Positions 28,329 to 39,727 of a DNA stretch of 64,000 nt are shown in pieces. The notes beneath the pieces are model-generated. The model was not told the DNA's origin. It saw only the letters and a list, made by a program, of their open reading frames with translations, and searched no databases. Source of the stretch: Pyropia yezoensis (lineage: Eukaryota; Rhodophyta; Bangiophyceae; Bangiales; Bangiaceae); the NCBI GenBank assembly GCA_009829735.1, contig CM020618.1:5392882-5456881 (forward strand), in the 5' to 3' direction. Position 1 is the first letter of the stretch. Every line of letters starts with the position of its first letter. The position numbers and the translations under genes are program-made.

Positions 28329-29463
28329 ATGATGTCGGTGCCACTCCAAGACCGCGGGCGGCCGTGGCGGCGCGCGTCGCCGGCCTTCCCCCCCGCTCCA
28401 GCTTGCTTCCTCCCCCTTCAACGCCCCCCCCCAGTGGTGGTGCCGCAGCTTGTGCTCGCCGACGATAGGGCGGCCGTCATTGAGGCGGCAGTCGCTCGCT
28501 GCCGCGGAGCGGCGGCCCAGCGCTGCCGAGCAGGCGTCGACGTGGCAGCTGCCGCCCCAGCCGCCGTCGCCGCCGCCGATCAAGTCGACGCTGCCCCGCC
28601 ACGGCCGGCGACGCCGCCCATTGCCGCGTGCCACGGCGGCGGCGGCGGCGGCGGCGCGGCAACAGTGGCCTCCATCGCGGCAGCGGTGGAGGGGGCGGCG
28701 GGGGCTGTGGCAGCCAGCCCTGCCGTGGCGGCCGGCGCCGCGGGCGGCGGCGTGCCGGTCCGCGGGCCCCCGCTCGCGACGGTAGCGTTGCAGCTGGGCA
28801 CCCCTGGCCGCCTGGCCGCCGCCGTTTACGGCGCGCTCCCGCGCGCGGCGGCCGCCACGTTTGCAGAGCTGGCCGTAGGCGCCGGTGGCGGGCGTCGCCG
28901 GCAATTGCGGCGGTGGTGGCGCCGCCGCCGCCGCGCCGCCGGCCGCGCCCGCCCCCCCTTCGCGCCCACCGCCGGATGTTTGGCGCGGCCATCATCACCG
29001 CCGCTGTCGCCTTCGCGGCCGGCGCGTGCACTGTCCGCCTCGCACGGCTGCCCGCGTGGCTCGCCGCCCTCCGCCCGCAGCTGGCGGCGAGCTACACGCC
29101 GCCTGCGTGGGTGCGCCCCCCGGCCACGGCGGTGGCGGCGGTCGCGGTGGCGGCGGCGACTGGCGGGGCGCCCGCCCCCCCCCCTCCCCCCCCGAATGTC
29201 TACGGGCGGGTCCCCGCCCCCACCCGCCCCCTGGACGGCGGCCGTCTACTCCGCCGTCGTGGCCCGCCTCTTGCCCTACCAGCTCACCGCCATCGCCGCC
29301 GGCGTGGCCTGCGGAGGGCGGCTGCGCCTCGCCGACGTTGTTGGGACGGGCAAGATAGCCATCGCGCTGGCGCTCGCGTCCGTCTACCACCGCCCCGAGA
29401 CGCCGACGCATATCATCGTGCCGGCATCGCTGGGAGTGCCGCAGGCGCGGGCGCTGCGCATGT
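28329..29463 (+). pseudogene. Truncated SMARCAL1/ZRANB3-like SNF2 helicase fragment
   Basis: A plus-strand frame that is low-complexity (Ala/Arg/Pro) for most of its length. Near the end it has a stretch diagnostic of the distant SNF2 subgroup: ARLLPYQLTAIAAGVACGG, RLRLADVVGTGKIAIALALA, then HIIVPASLGVPQ. This matches the 'LxPfQ..g', Walker A and 'P.S' motifs of SMARCAL1-like annealing helicases. Walker A has decayed (family DxGxGKT; here DVVGTGKI: the Lys is kept, the Thr lost). A stop follows at 29462-29464, and the remaining helicase domain is absent. The frame beyond it still resembles the family for about 25 codons. It lies directly beside the 3' end of the pogo transposase, so capture by the element is likely. 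Confidence 0.6.
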
Positions 29464-29644
29464 AACTCGCGCCGGCCGACGCGGCGTGGGCGCCGCCCGT
29501 CGTGGCCGCCCCCGACGCTGCCGCCGTCGCCGCCGCGGCGGTGGCGGGGGGGGGGGGCGACAGCTGCAGAATATCTGTGTGGACATCTCACCTGCCCCCG
29601 CGCCGACCGTTTTTCATCCCCCCCTGTTCTGTACAGTGAGCAAA

Positions 29645-31414
29645 AGAAATGGAACTCAGGAACCTGCTCATTATCGCTCTCTTCTGCATCACTCACTATG
29701 CGACCTTCTGTCTCTAGAACGGTGGCTGGTAGCTCCTCGGCCTCCAGCCACTCGACCACATCCACTACACGATCGGCAGCCTCCCCCGGGGTGTCCGGCC
29801 GCGCACTAGCCGAGAACGCTTCCATCAGGCCCACGATGTCCGCCACCTCTACGTCCATCGCCGGCAGGCCCGCGTGGTACGTGCCATGCCGGCTGCGGAG
29901 CACAGCTGCCGCGTCGGCCAAAAGAATGTTGGCCTTCTGTCAGCTCTGAGCAATCGTGCTCTCCGTATTCGCCTTCCACTCCGCCTTCAGCATGATGCTA
30001 TCGTCCATAAGATTTAGGGCCGCTCCCTCCCCCGCCTCCTCTCCAGGGTCTTCAATGTCCGCAGACACGGGCGCCGAGGCAGGAGGGCGCCGTGCCACAA
30101 AAGACCCAGTGAACGTGCGGCGCCCCGGGGGCGCGGGGAGACGCGCCGCGCGTTGTACTCAAGCCTTGCCGCGGGCGGCACCTGCCAAGCCCGGACAGCA
30201 TGGGCAGCCGATGGGGCGGCGCGCACGGGGGTGACTAGACCAGTCGAGTCCGGGGCAGCCAATGAGCCGAGCACGGGAAGGGGGGCTGCGGGCGCTGGTG
30301 GTGCGCGCTCGGGGCCGGCAACACCTTGCCCTGGCGCGCTCTTCGGGGCGGGGAGAGCCACAGCGCTGTCCGCAACGCAATGCCAGGCTGACGACGCCGC
30401 TGCAGACGGCGGCGACCGCGCGGCCGGCGGCGCCGCGGCGGCCGGCGGCGCCGCCGCGGCCGGCGGGGGCGCCGCGGATGGTGGGGGCCCGGCGGAAGGT
30501 GGCGGGACAGTCGAGGCGGGGGGCGCCGCGGATGGTGCCGTCGGCGCCGCGCGGCGAGCAACGAGGCCTAATTGAGTGTTGATGTCGTTACGTACACGCC
30601 TCAGCAGGCGCGCCTTGTATCGCCGCTTCACCGCGGTTATCCCCATGTACAGCGGTTGGTACAGGGATGTCGTGTTGGGAGGCAAGCATACGATGGAGAC
30701 GCCGTCCGCCTGTAGCTCGCCGTGGGACGGGGCGCAGTCCATTTCCAGGTACACAGGCTCAGTGGTGATCCGTCGCACCTCGAAAACAAACACAGTCTCA
30801 AACCAGTTCTCCATTGAGTGCCAGTCCATCCATGAGTTGTCTTCGTGAAAATAGGGCAGGGGGCAGACCGGATGGGGCGGGCGGAAGCACAGTGGACGCA
30901 CGGCCTTGCCAATAATGGCAATGGGGAGCTTGTGGGAGGCTTCCGAGTTCACACAGAGCACCGCTGTCACGCGCTCCTTGGCCCGCATCGCCTAGGACCC
31001 GCGAGCGGAGCGGTGCTCCCGGGCGGATACGTAGGAGCGGTTGGGGAGGCACCGGTAGAAGAGCCCCGTCTCATAAATTGTGTATATGAACCGGGGGTGC
31101 ACGCCGCGCAGCGTCTCTCGGATTTTGGCTATACGGACAGCTGACCCTGACACGTCGGCGGACGCTCCCGTGCCCACCAGGCAGATGCTGCGGACGTCAT
31201 TCCTCTTGACCCACCGGCAGATGTACCCCACGGACGCCTTGAAGTCCTTGATGCCCATCTCCGCAGCTAGCTCCTTGGCCCTCTCTTTGAGGAGCGACAC
31301 AGTTACAGGCACAGTCCGTCTCCCGCACGCGCGGACCGCCAAGAACCAGCGACGCAGCGCCGAGTCCAGCCGAGGGTGTGCAGGTGGCCTGTACTTCACT
31401 GAGTCGAGATCCAC
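29645..31414 (-). pseudogene. Pogo/CENP-B-type transposase, multiply mutated
   Basis: Minus strand in three pieces. 30992-31414 carries the DNA-binding segment and first catalytic motif. TAG at 30992-30994 then interrupts. 30017-30991 carries the rest of the catalytic core (WFETVFVFEV, EMDCAPSH, LYQPLYMGI) and an Ala/Pro-rich tail. After a frameshift, about 29645-30010 has a C-terminal part (KAEWKANTESTIAQS, stop, QKANIL, then DVVEWLEAEEL), which itself contains TGA at 29940-29942. Two of the three catalytic Asp are Tyr: IYETG instead of the MDETG seen in element 1 (codon TAT), and QPLY instead of QPLD (codon TAC). One residue is missing in the ITA-VKRRYK segment compared with element 1. The enzyme is dead by several independent lesions. 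Confidence 0.85.
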
Positions 31415-31569
31415 GTTGCCCAGCTGCAGGACGCTCTAGTAGACTGCCCGGAGATACCAGGTCCGCCGGATGGCGCTGTCGCTGACGGTAATTGGAATCT
31501 CGCGGCGGATACGGGCTCACGTCGGGGCCGCCTGCCGCATGTTGATGATCACGAGGCGGTGCCTCAAAG

Positions 31570-32430
31570 TCAGCTTGCACCTGTCCGTCGGCGCCCGCCT
31601 CCGAGGGGCACGTCGGAGAGGACTAACCTGCTGCAGCTGCACACCACTGGGCTGACCCAATGAGCGCCCGTCGGGCGGCTGCCCAGCGGTCGCCCCTTCA
31701 ATCGGGGTGGCCTCGTCCATGTCCGTACCGGTTGGCGCGGCCACAGATCCACCGTCGGCGGCGCTCGAGTCGTCGCCACGTAGAGCGGGCGCCGGCCGGG
31801 TGAGCCAATGAGCTGCGATAACCGCCGCGGCCCGGACACCCGGATGCCATCCTGCGCGCCCGCCTGTAAACTGTGGCAGGCTGCCACCAAGGCTACCTCG
31901 GCTGCGGCCAACGTGGCCTCGATTGGTAACAACGCAGCCGCGCGAGCCGCTGACTTCTGACGGTCCACCGCCATTGAGCTGTCGTCGTCTCTGGGCGCGT
32001 CAACTATCAGTCCCGCCGGGCCAAACGCAGCCGCCCGGTCAATGCCTTCAGTCTCGAAGGTGAAAGACGACGGCACATCGTGCACGGCAGTGGCGATCCG
32101 CGCCAATTCGGCAGGCACGCCTTGCGCGATGGTTTGAATAAGAGGGGGTGGGGGGGGGGGAGTGGGGGGGGGCATGGTGGTTAGGAGGTGTGCGTGGATG
32201 CCAGAGGGTGGGGAGGTTGCAGATATTGCAGTGGGGAGCGAACGGAAGGGGCGAGCGTGGGGGTGACCGCGGCGTAGCTCAGCCAATGCGCTGCAGGGAC
32301 GACAGCCGCGACGATGACGGGCAGCGACGACGGTGGTCGCGACGACGATGGTGGACTTGGCCACAGCAGCACCAGCTGATTCAAATCTCCCAAAATCATT
32401 ATTGGTCGACCTCATTAACCAGACCAACAT
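31570..32430 (-). other. Possible 5' exon region of pogo element 2
   Basis: A minus-strand open frame of 286 codons between the transposase and the right TIR. Its middle (from MPPPTPPPPPPLIQTIAQG to about the QAGAQDG segment) has a coding-like mix of residues, but I recognise nothing in it. It might encode the N-terminus of the transposase or a second element protein. Confidence 0.3.
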
Positions 32431-32548
32431 AACAGGACCATCGACTCACAATTGACGGAAGTCGCTGCAAATCTGAGATCGTCGGTCGACTCGTTATAGG
32501 CCCACCTTGGCTTATATGGGGGTGGTACATGGTCGGGGAATGACTGTA

Positions 32549-33536
32549 CTGGCGCCGTGTCCTCACCAGCACGCGAGTTCGAATTCAATTCATCTGAAAT
32601 GGCCCCAGTACACAAGTTTGCGAGTGCGATCGGGCTCCAGTACGCCCCTTTAGACTACGTTCTTCACAGTGTGCTTCAATTCAGTATCAACCAATAATCG
32701 CGAGGCGCCCACCGTTTTATCCAGTACACGCATTCACTGGCCGAACGACCGCTGTGAGGGGGGGATGCGCACATTGCGCGCATGGCTGAAGCACCCAAAA
32801 GAGACGGATGACCGGGAGAGGATCTGGATGGATTTGTGTCGAGCTACTTACGGAAGCAGCGTGTCATGCCAGCTTGTCGATAGGTTGCACTCATGCGTCT
32901 TGATACGCTCGGCGCTGGGACGTACCCTCACACAGCCCACCCGACGCACTTACGATTGGTACGCTCCCTACGATAAAAGCAGTACGTGGCGAAAAATACA
33001 CCGTTTGTTATTCTTTTCTTTCGCCCCCCCATGGGAGTCGTCCAGGGGCCCCCCTCCCCCAGCTTTCCCCCGTCCAGGTCAGCCCTAGCTCCCACGCTTG
33101 CAGATCCCCTCGCTACTTTCCACCACCCACCGACGCGCAGGTCCGCAAGCAAAGAAGGGAAGCAACCCATAAGAACAAAAGGTACAAAGGGGCAATAAAA
33201 AGAGGAAGCAAGGTCGGCGGGAACAACAAGCAATAAGAGACGACAGCCTATGAAGCAAAGCATGACAAAGCGAAAACGCCCCACAAGGCCGATTCCAACA
33301 GCGCTCCCCCGTGGCCCCGGCGGCGCGCGAAGAGGGCGAAAACGGGCGGGAGGGCGAAAACGGGCGGGGGCACTGAGAAGACCGTCCCCGCATTGCGGGG
33401 GGCGTGCACCGAGCGAAAGGGTCAGGACGAGGGCGAGAAGAGGGGCCCCCACGCAGAGACAGCTGCGCCAAAAAAAGAGAGAGCGCAGAAGGGATGGGGC
33501 GAGGAGACGGCGCCACCCGCTGCGTGGAGAGCGGGC
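32549..33536. other. Spacer between pogo element 2 and element C
   Basis: No gene recognised. It contains a perfect 18-bp tandem duplication, AGGGCGAAAACGGGCGGG, at 33333-33368. A hydrophobic minus-strand frame (32928-33572) runs into the LTR of element C and is judged spurious. Confidence 0.5.
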
Positions 33537-33542
33537 ACGAAC

Positions 33543-34011
33543 TGTGGCAAAAACCACAAGCACACACGGCACCCAAGTTGGGGCGGTGTGCTAGGGCTGC
33601 CTCCCGTGTCGGGGGAACCGGAAGAAGTGCAAGTCGCACACACTCTGTCCCTGTTGTGGGGCAAACCCCCCACGGACAAACAAGAGGATGGTGTGTGGTC
33701 CAACAGTTTCTTGGTCGGGACGGGGACGCAGGGCCAAGCCCCGCTGTCCCTCCCCTTATCCCCCCAGGGTCCCCTCAGAATCTCGCCACTCAGAATCTCC
33801 CACCCCAGCACCTGCCCACCGGGCCACACGAAAATTCAAGACGATAAATGCAGAAAACCCTCAAATCCAAGTTGGATTTACTACTAAGCTAACTATCCCA
33901 AACTTAGGGAATATGGACCCAAATGCAGGGGGAGGAACGGATCAGGCTAGTGGCCTGCCGCCCCTTGCATGGCACGTGTTGCCCCCCTACCTGGGGGTCA
34001 ATACTGCCACA
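33543..34011 (-). repeat. 3' LTR of element C
   Basis: 469 bp. The polypurine tract GGAACTGAGGAGAGGGGAG (minus strand) abuts it at 34012-34030. Confidence 0.95.
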
Positions 34012-34349
34012 CTCCCCTCTCCTCAGTTCCGACCGACCCGGTCGGCCCTGTGAGGGGGTGCGTAAACGCACGTCTCGGCGTTGGGGGCGCGACTTGCTGT
34101 CCCCCATCGAGTACGCAACACGGATGTGGAGGCGGTCACGTTGACCGCCCCTCTCCTCAAGCTTGCCCACTCGGCAGCTTGCCCTCCTCAGCTCACACTT
34201 CACCATCACCACCACCTCCCCTTCACCTTCCACTGGGCCGCCCCACGCTGGGGAGGCCACCCGTATACCCACGATCCGAGTCCCCCTCAACTCGAGGCGG
34301 GTCTCGTGCTGCGATAGCCAGAGCGTCTCTCCCCAACTTGGGGAGAGCC

Positions 34350-35297
34350 ATGGCGACTCCGGGAGTGGAGACGGACTCCTTTGACGAGCGCATGGAGGAC
34401 ACCTCCTACGGGGCAGCACCCGCCGGGACTTCCGGCGGGGGCTCCGCGATCGCTCCGGGGGACGGGACTCCCGCGTCACCCGGCTTTGGGTTGACGGCGG
34501 GGTCTCCCCCGGAGGCGGGACAAGTTGTCCCGCGTGAGGCCTTGGGGCGGTGGTTTTACCCCGCTTGGCCTCTCTATGAGGAGGGGCTGACTGTTCTTCG
34601 CTGTGGCCGACTTGGCGCAGCGATGGGCCGGGTATGGGACCGCCTACGGGAGAAGTATCCCCGTAGGGTCGGGTTCCCTGCCGGCTTCAGGACGGACCAG
34701 TTTGCCTTCCTGGACGATGAGGAGGTGGAGGACGTTCAGCGTGCCAAGGCCATGGTGGACCGCAGGGGAACTATCCCGGGTCCCGGCGACTTGCCGACCT
34801 TCACGTGGGACGCTGTGGCAACTCGCCCCCCGTACCTCCACGAGGCCGATCCGCACACTCATCACTTTGATGTGCGGATGGAGAAAGACTTCCGGCGAGG
34901 TCCCTACTTGGTGACCTCGGCTCAACTTGAGTTTCCTCAACAGTCTGCTGCCAGTAAGGAGCAGTACTATCCGAAGAAGCCCGAGTGGTGGCCTCAAGTT
35001 GAGGTCCCCTACGGGTTCCCGGCGTTGTTGCCACGGTTGCTTGACCACTTCGGCTCCGTCATGTTGACGGCTGCCCCTGATCACCTGGTGTGGGCCATGT
35101 TGGCCACCCAGTGGCTCCTCGAGGTCATGTCGACCTGGGTGTCCTGTGTTCAGCGGCGGGGGATGCTCTGGCATCTCCCCCTCCGGCTCCTCCAAGGTTT
35201 GGAACAGCTCACCCCTCAGCTAGTTGCTGAGGGGTGCTCATCAGGACAACTCACTCTACTTGAGGAGATGCTCCGGCTCCTTAAGTTTATCGAGTAG
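34350..35297 (+). CDS. Antisense ORF, proximal part, element C
   Basis: The counterpart of the element A antisense ORF, 315 residues from ATG (MATPGVETDSFDERMED), antisense to this element's gag-pol. The sequence is colinear with A's copy, without indels and mostly with conservative changes (V/I, I/L, T/A, L/V, S/A). It ends IEF-less as RLLKFIE before TAG at 35295-35297, the same stop as in A. The family is unknown. An upstream extension of the frame reaches back into the LTR but is not conserved. Confidence 0.65.
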   Translation: MATPGVETDSFDERMEDTSYGAAPAGTSGGGSAIAPGDGTPASPGFGLTAGSPPEAGQVVPREALGRWFYPAWPLYEEGLTVLRCGRLGAAMGRVWDRLREKYPRRVGFPAGFRTDQFAFLDDEEVEDVQRAKAMVDRRGTIPGPGDLPTFTWDAVATRPPYLHEADPHTHHFDVRMEKDFRRGPYLVTSAQLEFPQQSAASKEQYYPKKPEWWPQVEVPYGFPALLPRLLDHFGSVMLTAAPDHLVWAMLATQWLLEVMSTWVSCVQRRGMLWHLPLRLLQGLEQLTPQLVAEGCSSGQLTLLEEMLRLLKFIE

Positions 35298-36293
35298 GAG
35301 AGCATTGAGCACAAGTTGCGCCGCCCCACTCGTGGGCCCAAGGACGATGGCGCACTTCGCCAGTTCGTGTGGGTCGCTCGTGAACTTCACGACGGCCGTG
35401 TGGTCCTACGAGAGGGGTTGGGCATCGGGGACTACCCGTATGCCCCGGGGGTGGATCGCCACACTGCGCCACCCCCGGACAAGCCCATAGTTATGGCCGT
35501 GCCGTCCTATGATGACCATATGACTCAACCCACTGCGGGGGCCCCAAGTCGGGGTCGCAGTTACACCCGGGTACCGCCACCTCGGCGGGCCCCTCCGCTT
35601 CCTCCTGTTCCTTTCCAACCTCACGGGAACATCCCGATCAGCGTGGCCGTGGAGTCTTCCACCCCGGTGTCCCCCAACTTGGGGGCCACCCTCCTGACGG
35701 TATACCCCAAGTTGGTGTTGCCGCCCACGCCTCTAACCTCAGAGATGACGATCACCACGTTGGTGCGCACCATTTCCTGGTTGGCCGCGTCGACCGCAAC
35801 CCTACAGAGTTCCGAGACTCCTCAACTTGAGGAGCGCGTTCGTACTGCAGTGGCGACCGCGAGTTGCGAGTCGGTGGCGAAGTTTATGACAGCCGAGTTG
35901 GCTCGCATTGGGGCTAATATGCCCCAGCCAGCCCCACTTGGGCGTGGCAAACGTCGCGCGAGCCGGGCATACTCGCCTCCTCGCCGTCGTCGCCGACACT
36001 CGCGGCGCTCTCCTTCCGTATCGGAAGACGAGTTGTCTTACTCCGTTTCGGAGTCCTCTACCCCGTCGGAGACGGAGTCTGTCCAGCGTCTGCGTCGCAA
36101 ACTTGCGCGCAAGACCAGGCAGAAGAGTGGCCACGGTCGGCGCCACTTGGGCGACCGTGAGGGACGCGACGGTTCCGACTTGGAGCCGCCGCCCCCTCCA
36201 ACAAGTGGAGACCGTTATCGGCGTGGGTCTCGCCGCTCGCCTCCACGTGAGGGCGAGGGCCGTGGGGTTGGAGAGTCTAGCATGCATGCCTAG
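35298..36293 (+). CDS. Antisense ORF, distal part, element C (after in-frame TAG)
   Basis: 331 codons in the same frame immediately after the TAG, exactly the length seen in A. The first ATG is about 65 codons downstream, while the conserved protein begins directly after the stop. The C-terminus is Arg/Ser-rich as in A. Readthrough of the TAG would give a protein of about 647 residues. A start at an internal ATG is the alternative. Confidence 0.55.
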   Translation, partial: ESIEHKLRRPTRGPKDDGALRQFVWVARELHDGRVVLREGLGIGDYPYAPGVDRHTAPPPDKPIVMAVPSYDDHMTQPTAGAPSRGRSYTRVPPPRRAPPLPPVPFQPHGNIPISVAVESSTPVSPNLGATLLTVYPKLVLPPTPLTSEMTITTLVRTISWLAASTATLQSSETPQLEERVRTAVATASCESVAKFMTAELARIGANMPQPAPLGRGKRRASRAYSPPRRRRRHSRRSPSVSEDELSYSVSESSTPSETESVQRLRRKLARKTRQKSGHGRRHLGDREGRDGSDLEPPPPPTSGDRYRRGSRRSPPREGEGRGVGESSMHA

Positions 36294-36404
36294 TTGGCAG
36301 CTGCCTTTGTTGTGAGAGTGTGAGGGTTAGGGCTGTAGTTAAAAGCCACTCTGCGTACCACTTCGACTTGAAGCACTCTCTTGACACTGTTGCTCGGCCT
36401 TCCC

Positions 36405-39400
36405 TCACGTTGAGGGAGGGCTGTTAGGGTCTATCTCATTCCGGGCACAGTACGCCCGGACCTTCTCAGCGGGAAGGTCCTCCACATACTCCCACGTATC
36501 ATCCTTGGCTTTGTAGCCAAACCAACGCACCCTCAACATGAGGCGGTCAGTGTCTTCATCCCATCCGTGGTCGATGAACTTATCGAACACGTACTCCTGT
36601 GGGCCCTGTTTGGCCGCAGGAAGTGAGGGGAGGCGCCACGATTCCAACGCACGCGCCCAAGCTGGGTCTCCTGCAGGCGGTGGTGCAACTTTGACCACGT
36701 CCTGTCCGTTCACTGTGCGGACCCCATCGTCACTTTCGATGGTGAAGCGCCGCCCATCAGTACGAAGGACCTGGTACGGTCCCTTCGTCTGGAATACCAG
36801 CTTACCCCCAGTTGGGGTGTGCGTGTATACCAGCACCCAGTCACCCTGCTCGGGGACATGTTTAGCATTGCGCACCTTTTTGTCAAAGGTACGCTTGTAG
36901 CGCTTTTGTGCTTTGTCCATCTCAGCCCTGACTTTAGGGATGAGGTTTTCAAGCCTAGCGGCGAACTCCGCCTTACTCTCAGTAGGAGTAGGCGTACTGC
37001 CACCATCCTCCCTAGTTGGGAGCGACCGCCGCACGGCAATAGACCGCACGCGACGGGGGGTCACAAAAGCGAGGGGTACTTCCCCTGTAGATGAGTGAAC
37101 CTGCGAATTGTAGGCAGTAGTAAGGATAGAAATGTATTGGTCCCACGTCTTCACGTGCTCACTCACATAGTGGCGCAGCTGCCTAACAATAGTTTTGTTG
37201 AAGCGCTCCACCTGCCCATTAGTTTGTGGGTGGTAGGGGGTGGCATAGTTTGCCTTAACCCCCAACATATCCAGCACTCCCTGAAGCAGTACAGACGCAA
37301 ATTGCGGTCCACTGTCCGATAGTGTGCTATCTGGGATGCCATACGCGGCAACCCAGTGATCTAGGAAGGCTGACACGACCGACATGGCCGTGATTTCTGC
37401 CAGTGGGATCGCTCGCGTAAGTTTCGTGAAGCGGTCACAGATGACCAGGAGGTACTGGTTGCCCTCCTCGGTCACAGGCAGTGGCCCAAGGATGTCCATC
37501 GCCAACGCGGCAAAGGGCTCCTTGGCCGGGAACAATAGCATAGCCGTAGTAGGCCGCCGTTCCATCAGACGGTTCTGTGCACAACTTGTGCAGGCAGCCA
37601 CCCAACTGTAGATGTCCACCACCATGGACGGCCAGTATTACCTGGTCCTCAGGGTCTGGTACAGTTTACTAGACCCCAGGTGTCCACCCGTGGGAGCGTT
37701 GTGCTCCCTCTCAAGGATACTGTCCTTGAGGGATGCGGGGACGACAAGTTGTTCGGTCCCCTGGAATACCCCCCTCCTCATGAGGAGGCCATCGTCTCCC
37801 AGAAAGAAACGCGTCTCTACCACTGTATCCAGTATATCCCTCTGCGACTTGCAGAAGGGATCCTCGGCCTGGGCCTTCACCACCTCGTCCAGGGACAGGG
37901 GCAAGTACTTCTTGTTCCCTGGCGCCTCGGGGTTCAACGCCTGACCCGAGCGCGTGACTACCCCCACGATGGGGATGTCCTCATCGACTGGGTTAGTGTC
38001 CAGCCCCTCGGTAGGTACCCGAGAGAGGCCGTCGGCAAGGGCATGTTGCCTGCCAGGTCGGTACTCAATGTCAAAGTTGAAGGGTGCCAGTCGCACACTC
38101 CACCGGTTGAGACGAGTGTTCGTACAGTCCGTCTTAAAGATGAACTGCAACGCGCGGTGGTCACAGCGGATGAGGAACTTCTCTCCCTCTAGGTAGTGAC
38201 GAAGTGACGTCACCGCCCACATCACTGCGAGTCCTTCCAACTCGGTGACTCCGTAGTTCTTCTCGGCCGAGTTCAGCCCCTTGCTGAAGTATCGCACCGG
38301 CAAGTACTCCTTGTCCGGCTGCTGCTGAAGCAACACACAACCAAGTTGGTCGCAGCTCGCGTCCACATCCAGGATGTAGTGGCCTCCCAACCTGGGAATA
38401 GCCAAGATGGGGGGCTTCAGCAGAAGGTCCCGAAGAGTCTCAAAGGATTCCTGCTCCACCCGACTTGAGGGAGGCAGGTTCTTCAGTAGCGTTGAACTAA
38501 CCAGCTCATTCAGCGGCTTCGCCACCTTGGCGAAGCCCTTGGTGAAACGTCGGTACACGTTGCACATCCCGAGGAAGCTCCTCATCTGGGTCTGGGTCCG
38601 GGGGTACTGAGCCTTACGGATGGCCCTCAAGTTCTTCTCGTTGACACTGAGGCGCTCCGGACGGACAACATGTCCCAAGTATTCCACCTCTTGAGTGAAG
38701 AGGTGACACTTACTCGCCTTCAGTGACACACCGGCGTCAGCAAGTAGCTTGAACACCTGGCCAAGATGGCCAATGTGTTCCTCCGGACTTCGGGAGAACA
38801 CAATGATATCGTCTAGGTACACAAGACAGATCTGCCACCGTACTCCGGCCAGAATCATGTCCATAGCGCGCTGGAAAGTTGCCGGCGCGTTACACAGTCC
38901 AAACGGTAGTCCCTTGCACTGGTAGGTACCACAGTGACAGGTAAAGGTAGTTTTATGCCTGTCCTCCGGGGCAATGGGAATTTGCCAGTACCCCGCGTTA
39001 CAGTCCAGGGTAGAGAACACGTTTGCCTCCCCCAGAGAGTCCAGACAGTCATCCATCCTAGGTAGGGGATAACTGTCCTTCACCGTGCTCTCGTTGAGCT
39101 TACGGTAGTCGATACAAAACCGGGGGGTCCCATCAACTTTGGGGACGATAACCACCGGACTCGCCCACTCGGCGTTGCTGGCCTCGATCACATCGAGGGC
39201 CTCCATGCGAGCAACTTGCTCCTTAACGAGGGCCCTTGAACGAGGTCCTTCCCTATACGGTTGTTGGCGTATAGGGGGTGCACCGGGCTTCAACTCGATC
39301 CGGTGTTGGGTGGCTCTCATGAGTCCCAATTGGTCCCCAACCTAGTTGGTAGGGTCACGGCACCAACGATGGGAAGTACCCCACCATTGATGTCAATCAT

Positions 39401-39727
39401 ATGGTCAGCTTTGGACCTCCAGCGTTGGAGCTTCACCTCCTTTGGTAATAGCGACTTGCGTATCAAGGAGGCTCCTGACCCGGTATCAAGTACGATACGG
39501 GTACAGCATGCACGGCCGGGGGCAAGTTGCACCCGTCCAGCCACCTGGAAGTTCTCACCCGTCAGCACCGCGATGACCCGACGTGGGTTTACGTTCTTGG
39601 GGAGTCCTACCCGAGGTGGGCGGACTCCCTTAGGTCGCCGCAGTATCCGGCACGGTTGGTTCGTCCTCCTGGCCCACTTGGCCGAGGCTGCCGTTGTGAG
39701 CTTCGGACGACCAGCCCCAACGGTCAT
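36405..39727 (-). pseudogene. pol: Pol of element C with internal deletion
   Basis: Pol begins in the -1 frame at the gag stop (ATGA overlap, 39724-39727). The protease (LDTGSGASL) is followed by a deletion: compared with A, 661 bp are missing between the segments ending PTRLGT and beginning LMRATQ (junction near 39324-39340), which also shifts the frame. RT (YLDD), RNase H and the start of the integrase zinc finger then run to TAA (about 37638-37640), the same stop as in A. From 37625 the integrase core and chromodomain are open to 36405. Where A has TGA early in pol, this copy has TGG. Confidence 0.9.

Larger units (their letters stand above)
26638..32546 (-). mobile_element. Pogo-like DNA transposon 2 (5.9 kb), degenerate, with a captured gene fragment
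   Basis: The left end CAGTCAATCCCCGG follows TA (26636-26637). The right end, read inward, is CAGTCATTCCCCGACC and is followed by TA (32547-32548). A pogo-type transposase lies inside on the minus strand. Both subterminal regions match the two opposite ends of a 208-bp MITE at 46583-46790 (about 58/66 and 25/31 positions), which argues that these two ends belong to one element. A TATAAG motif about 30 bp inside the right end (near 32512) could be the transposase promoter. The left 3 kb contains an SNF2 helicase fragment and otherwise unassigned sequence. No closer left end with this TIR was found. Confidence 0.65.

Noticed and set aside
29633-29650. TACAGTGAGCAAAAG as the left TIR of pogo element 2
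   Set aside because: Only CAGT matches the right end; the terminus at 26638 matches far better and is mirrored in the MITE.
32928-33572. Hydrophobic minus-strand ORF resembling a membrane protein
   Set aside because: It runs into the LTR of element C across the insertion point, so it cannot be an ancestral gene; no family match.
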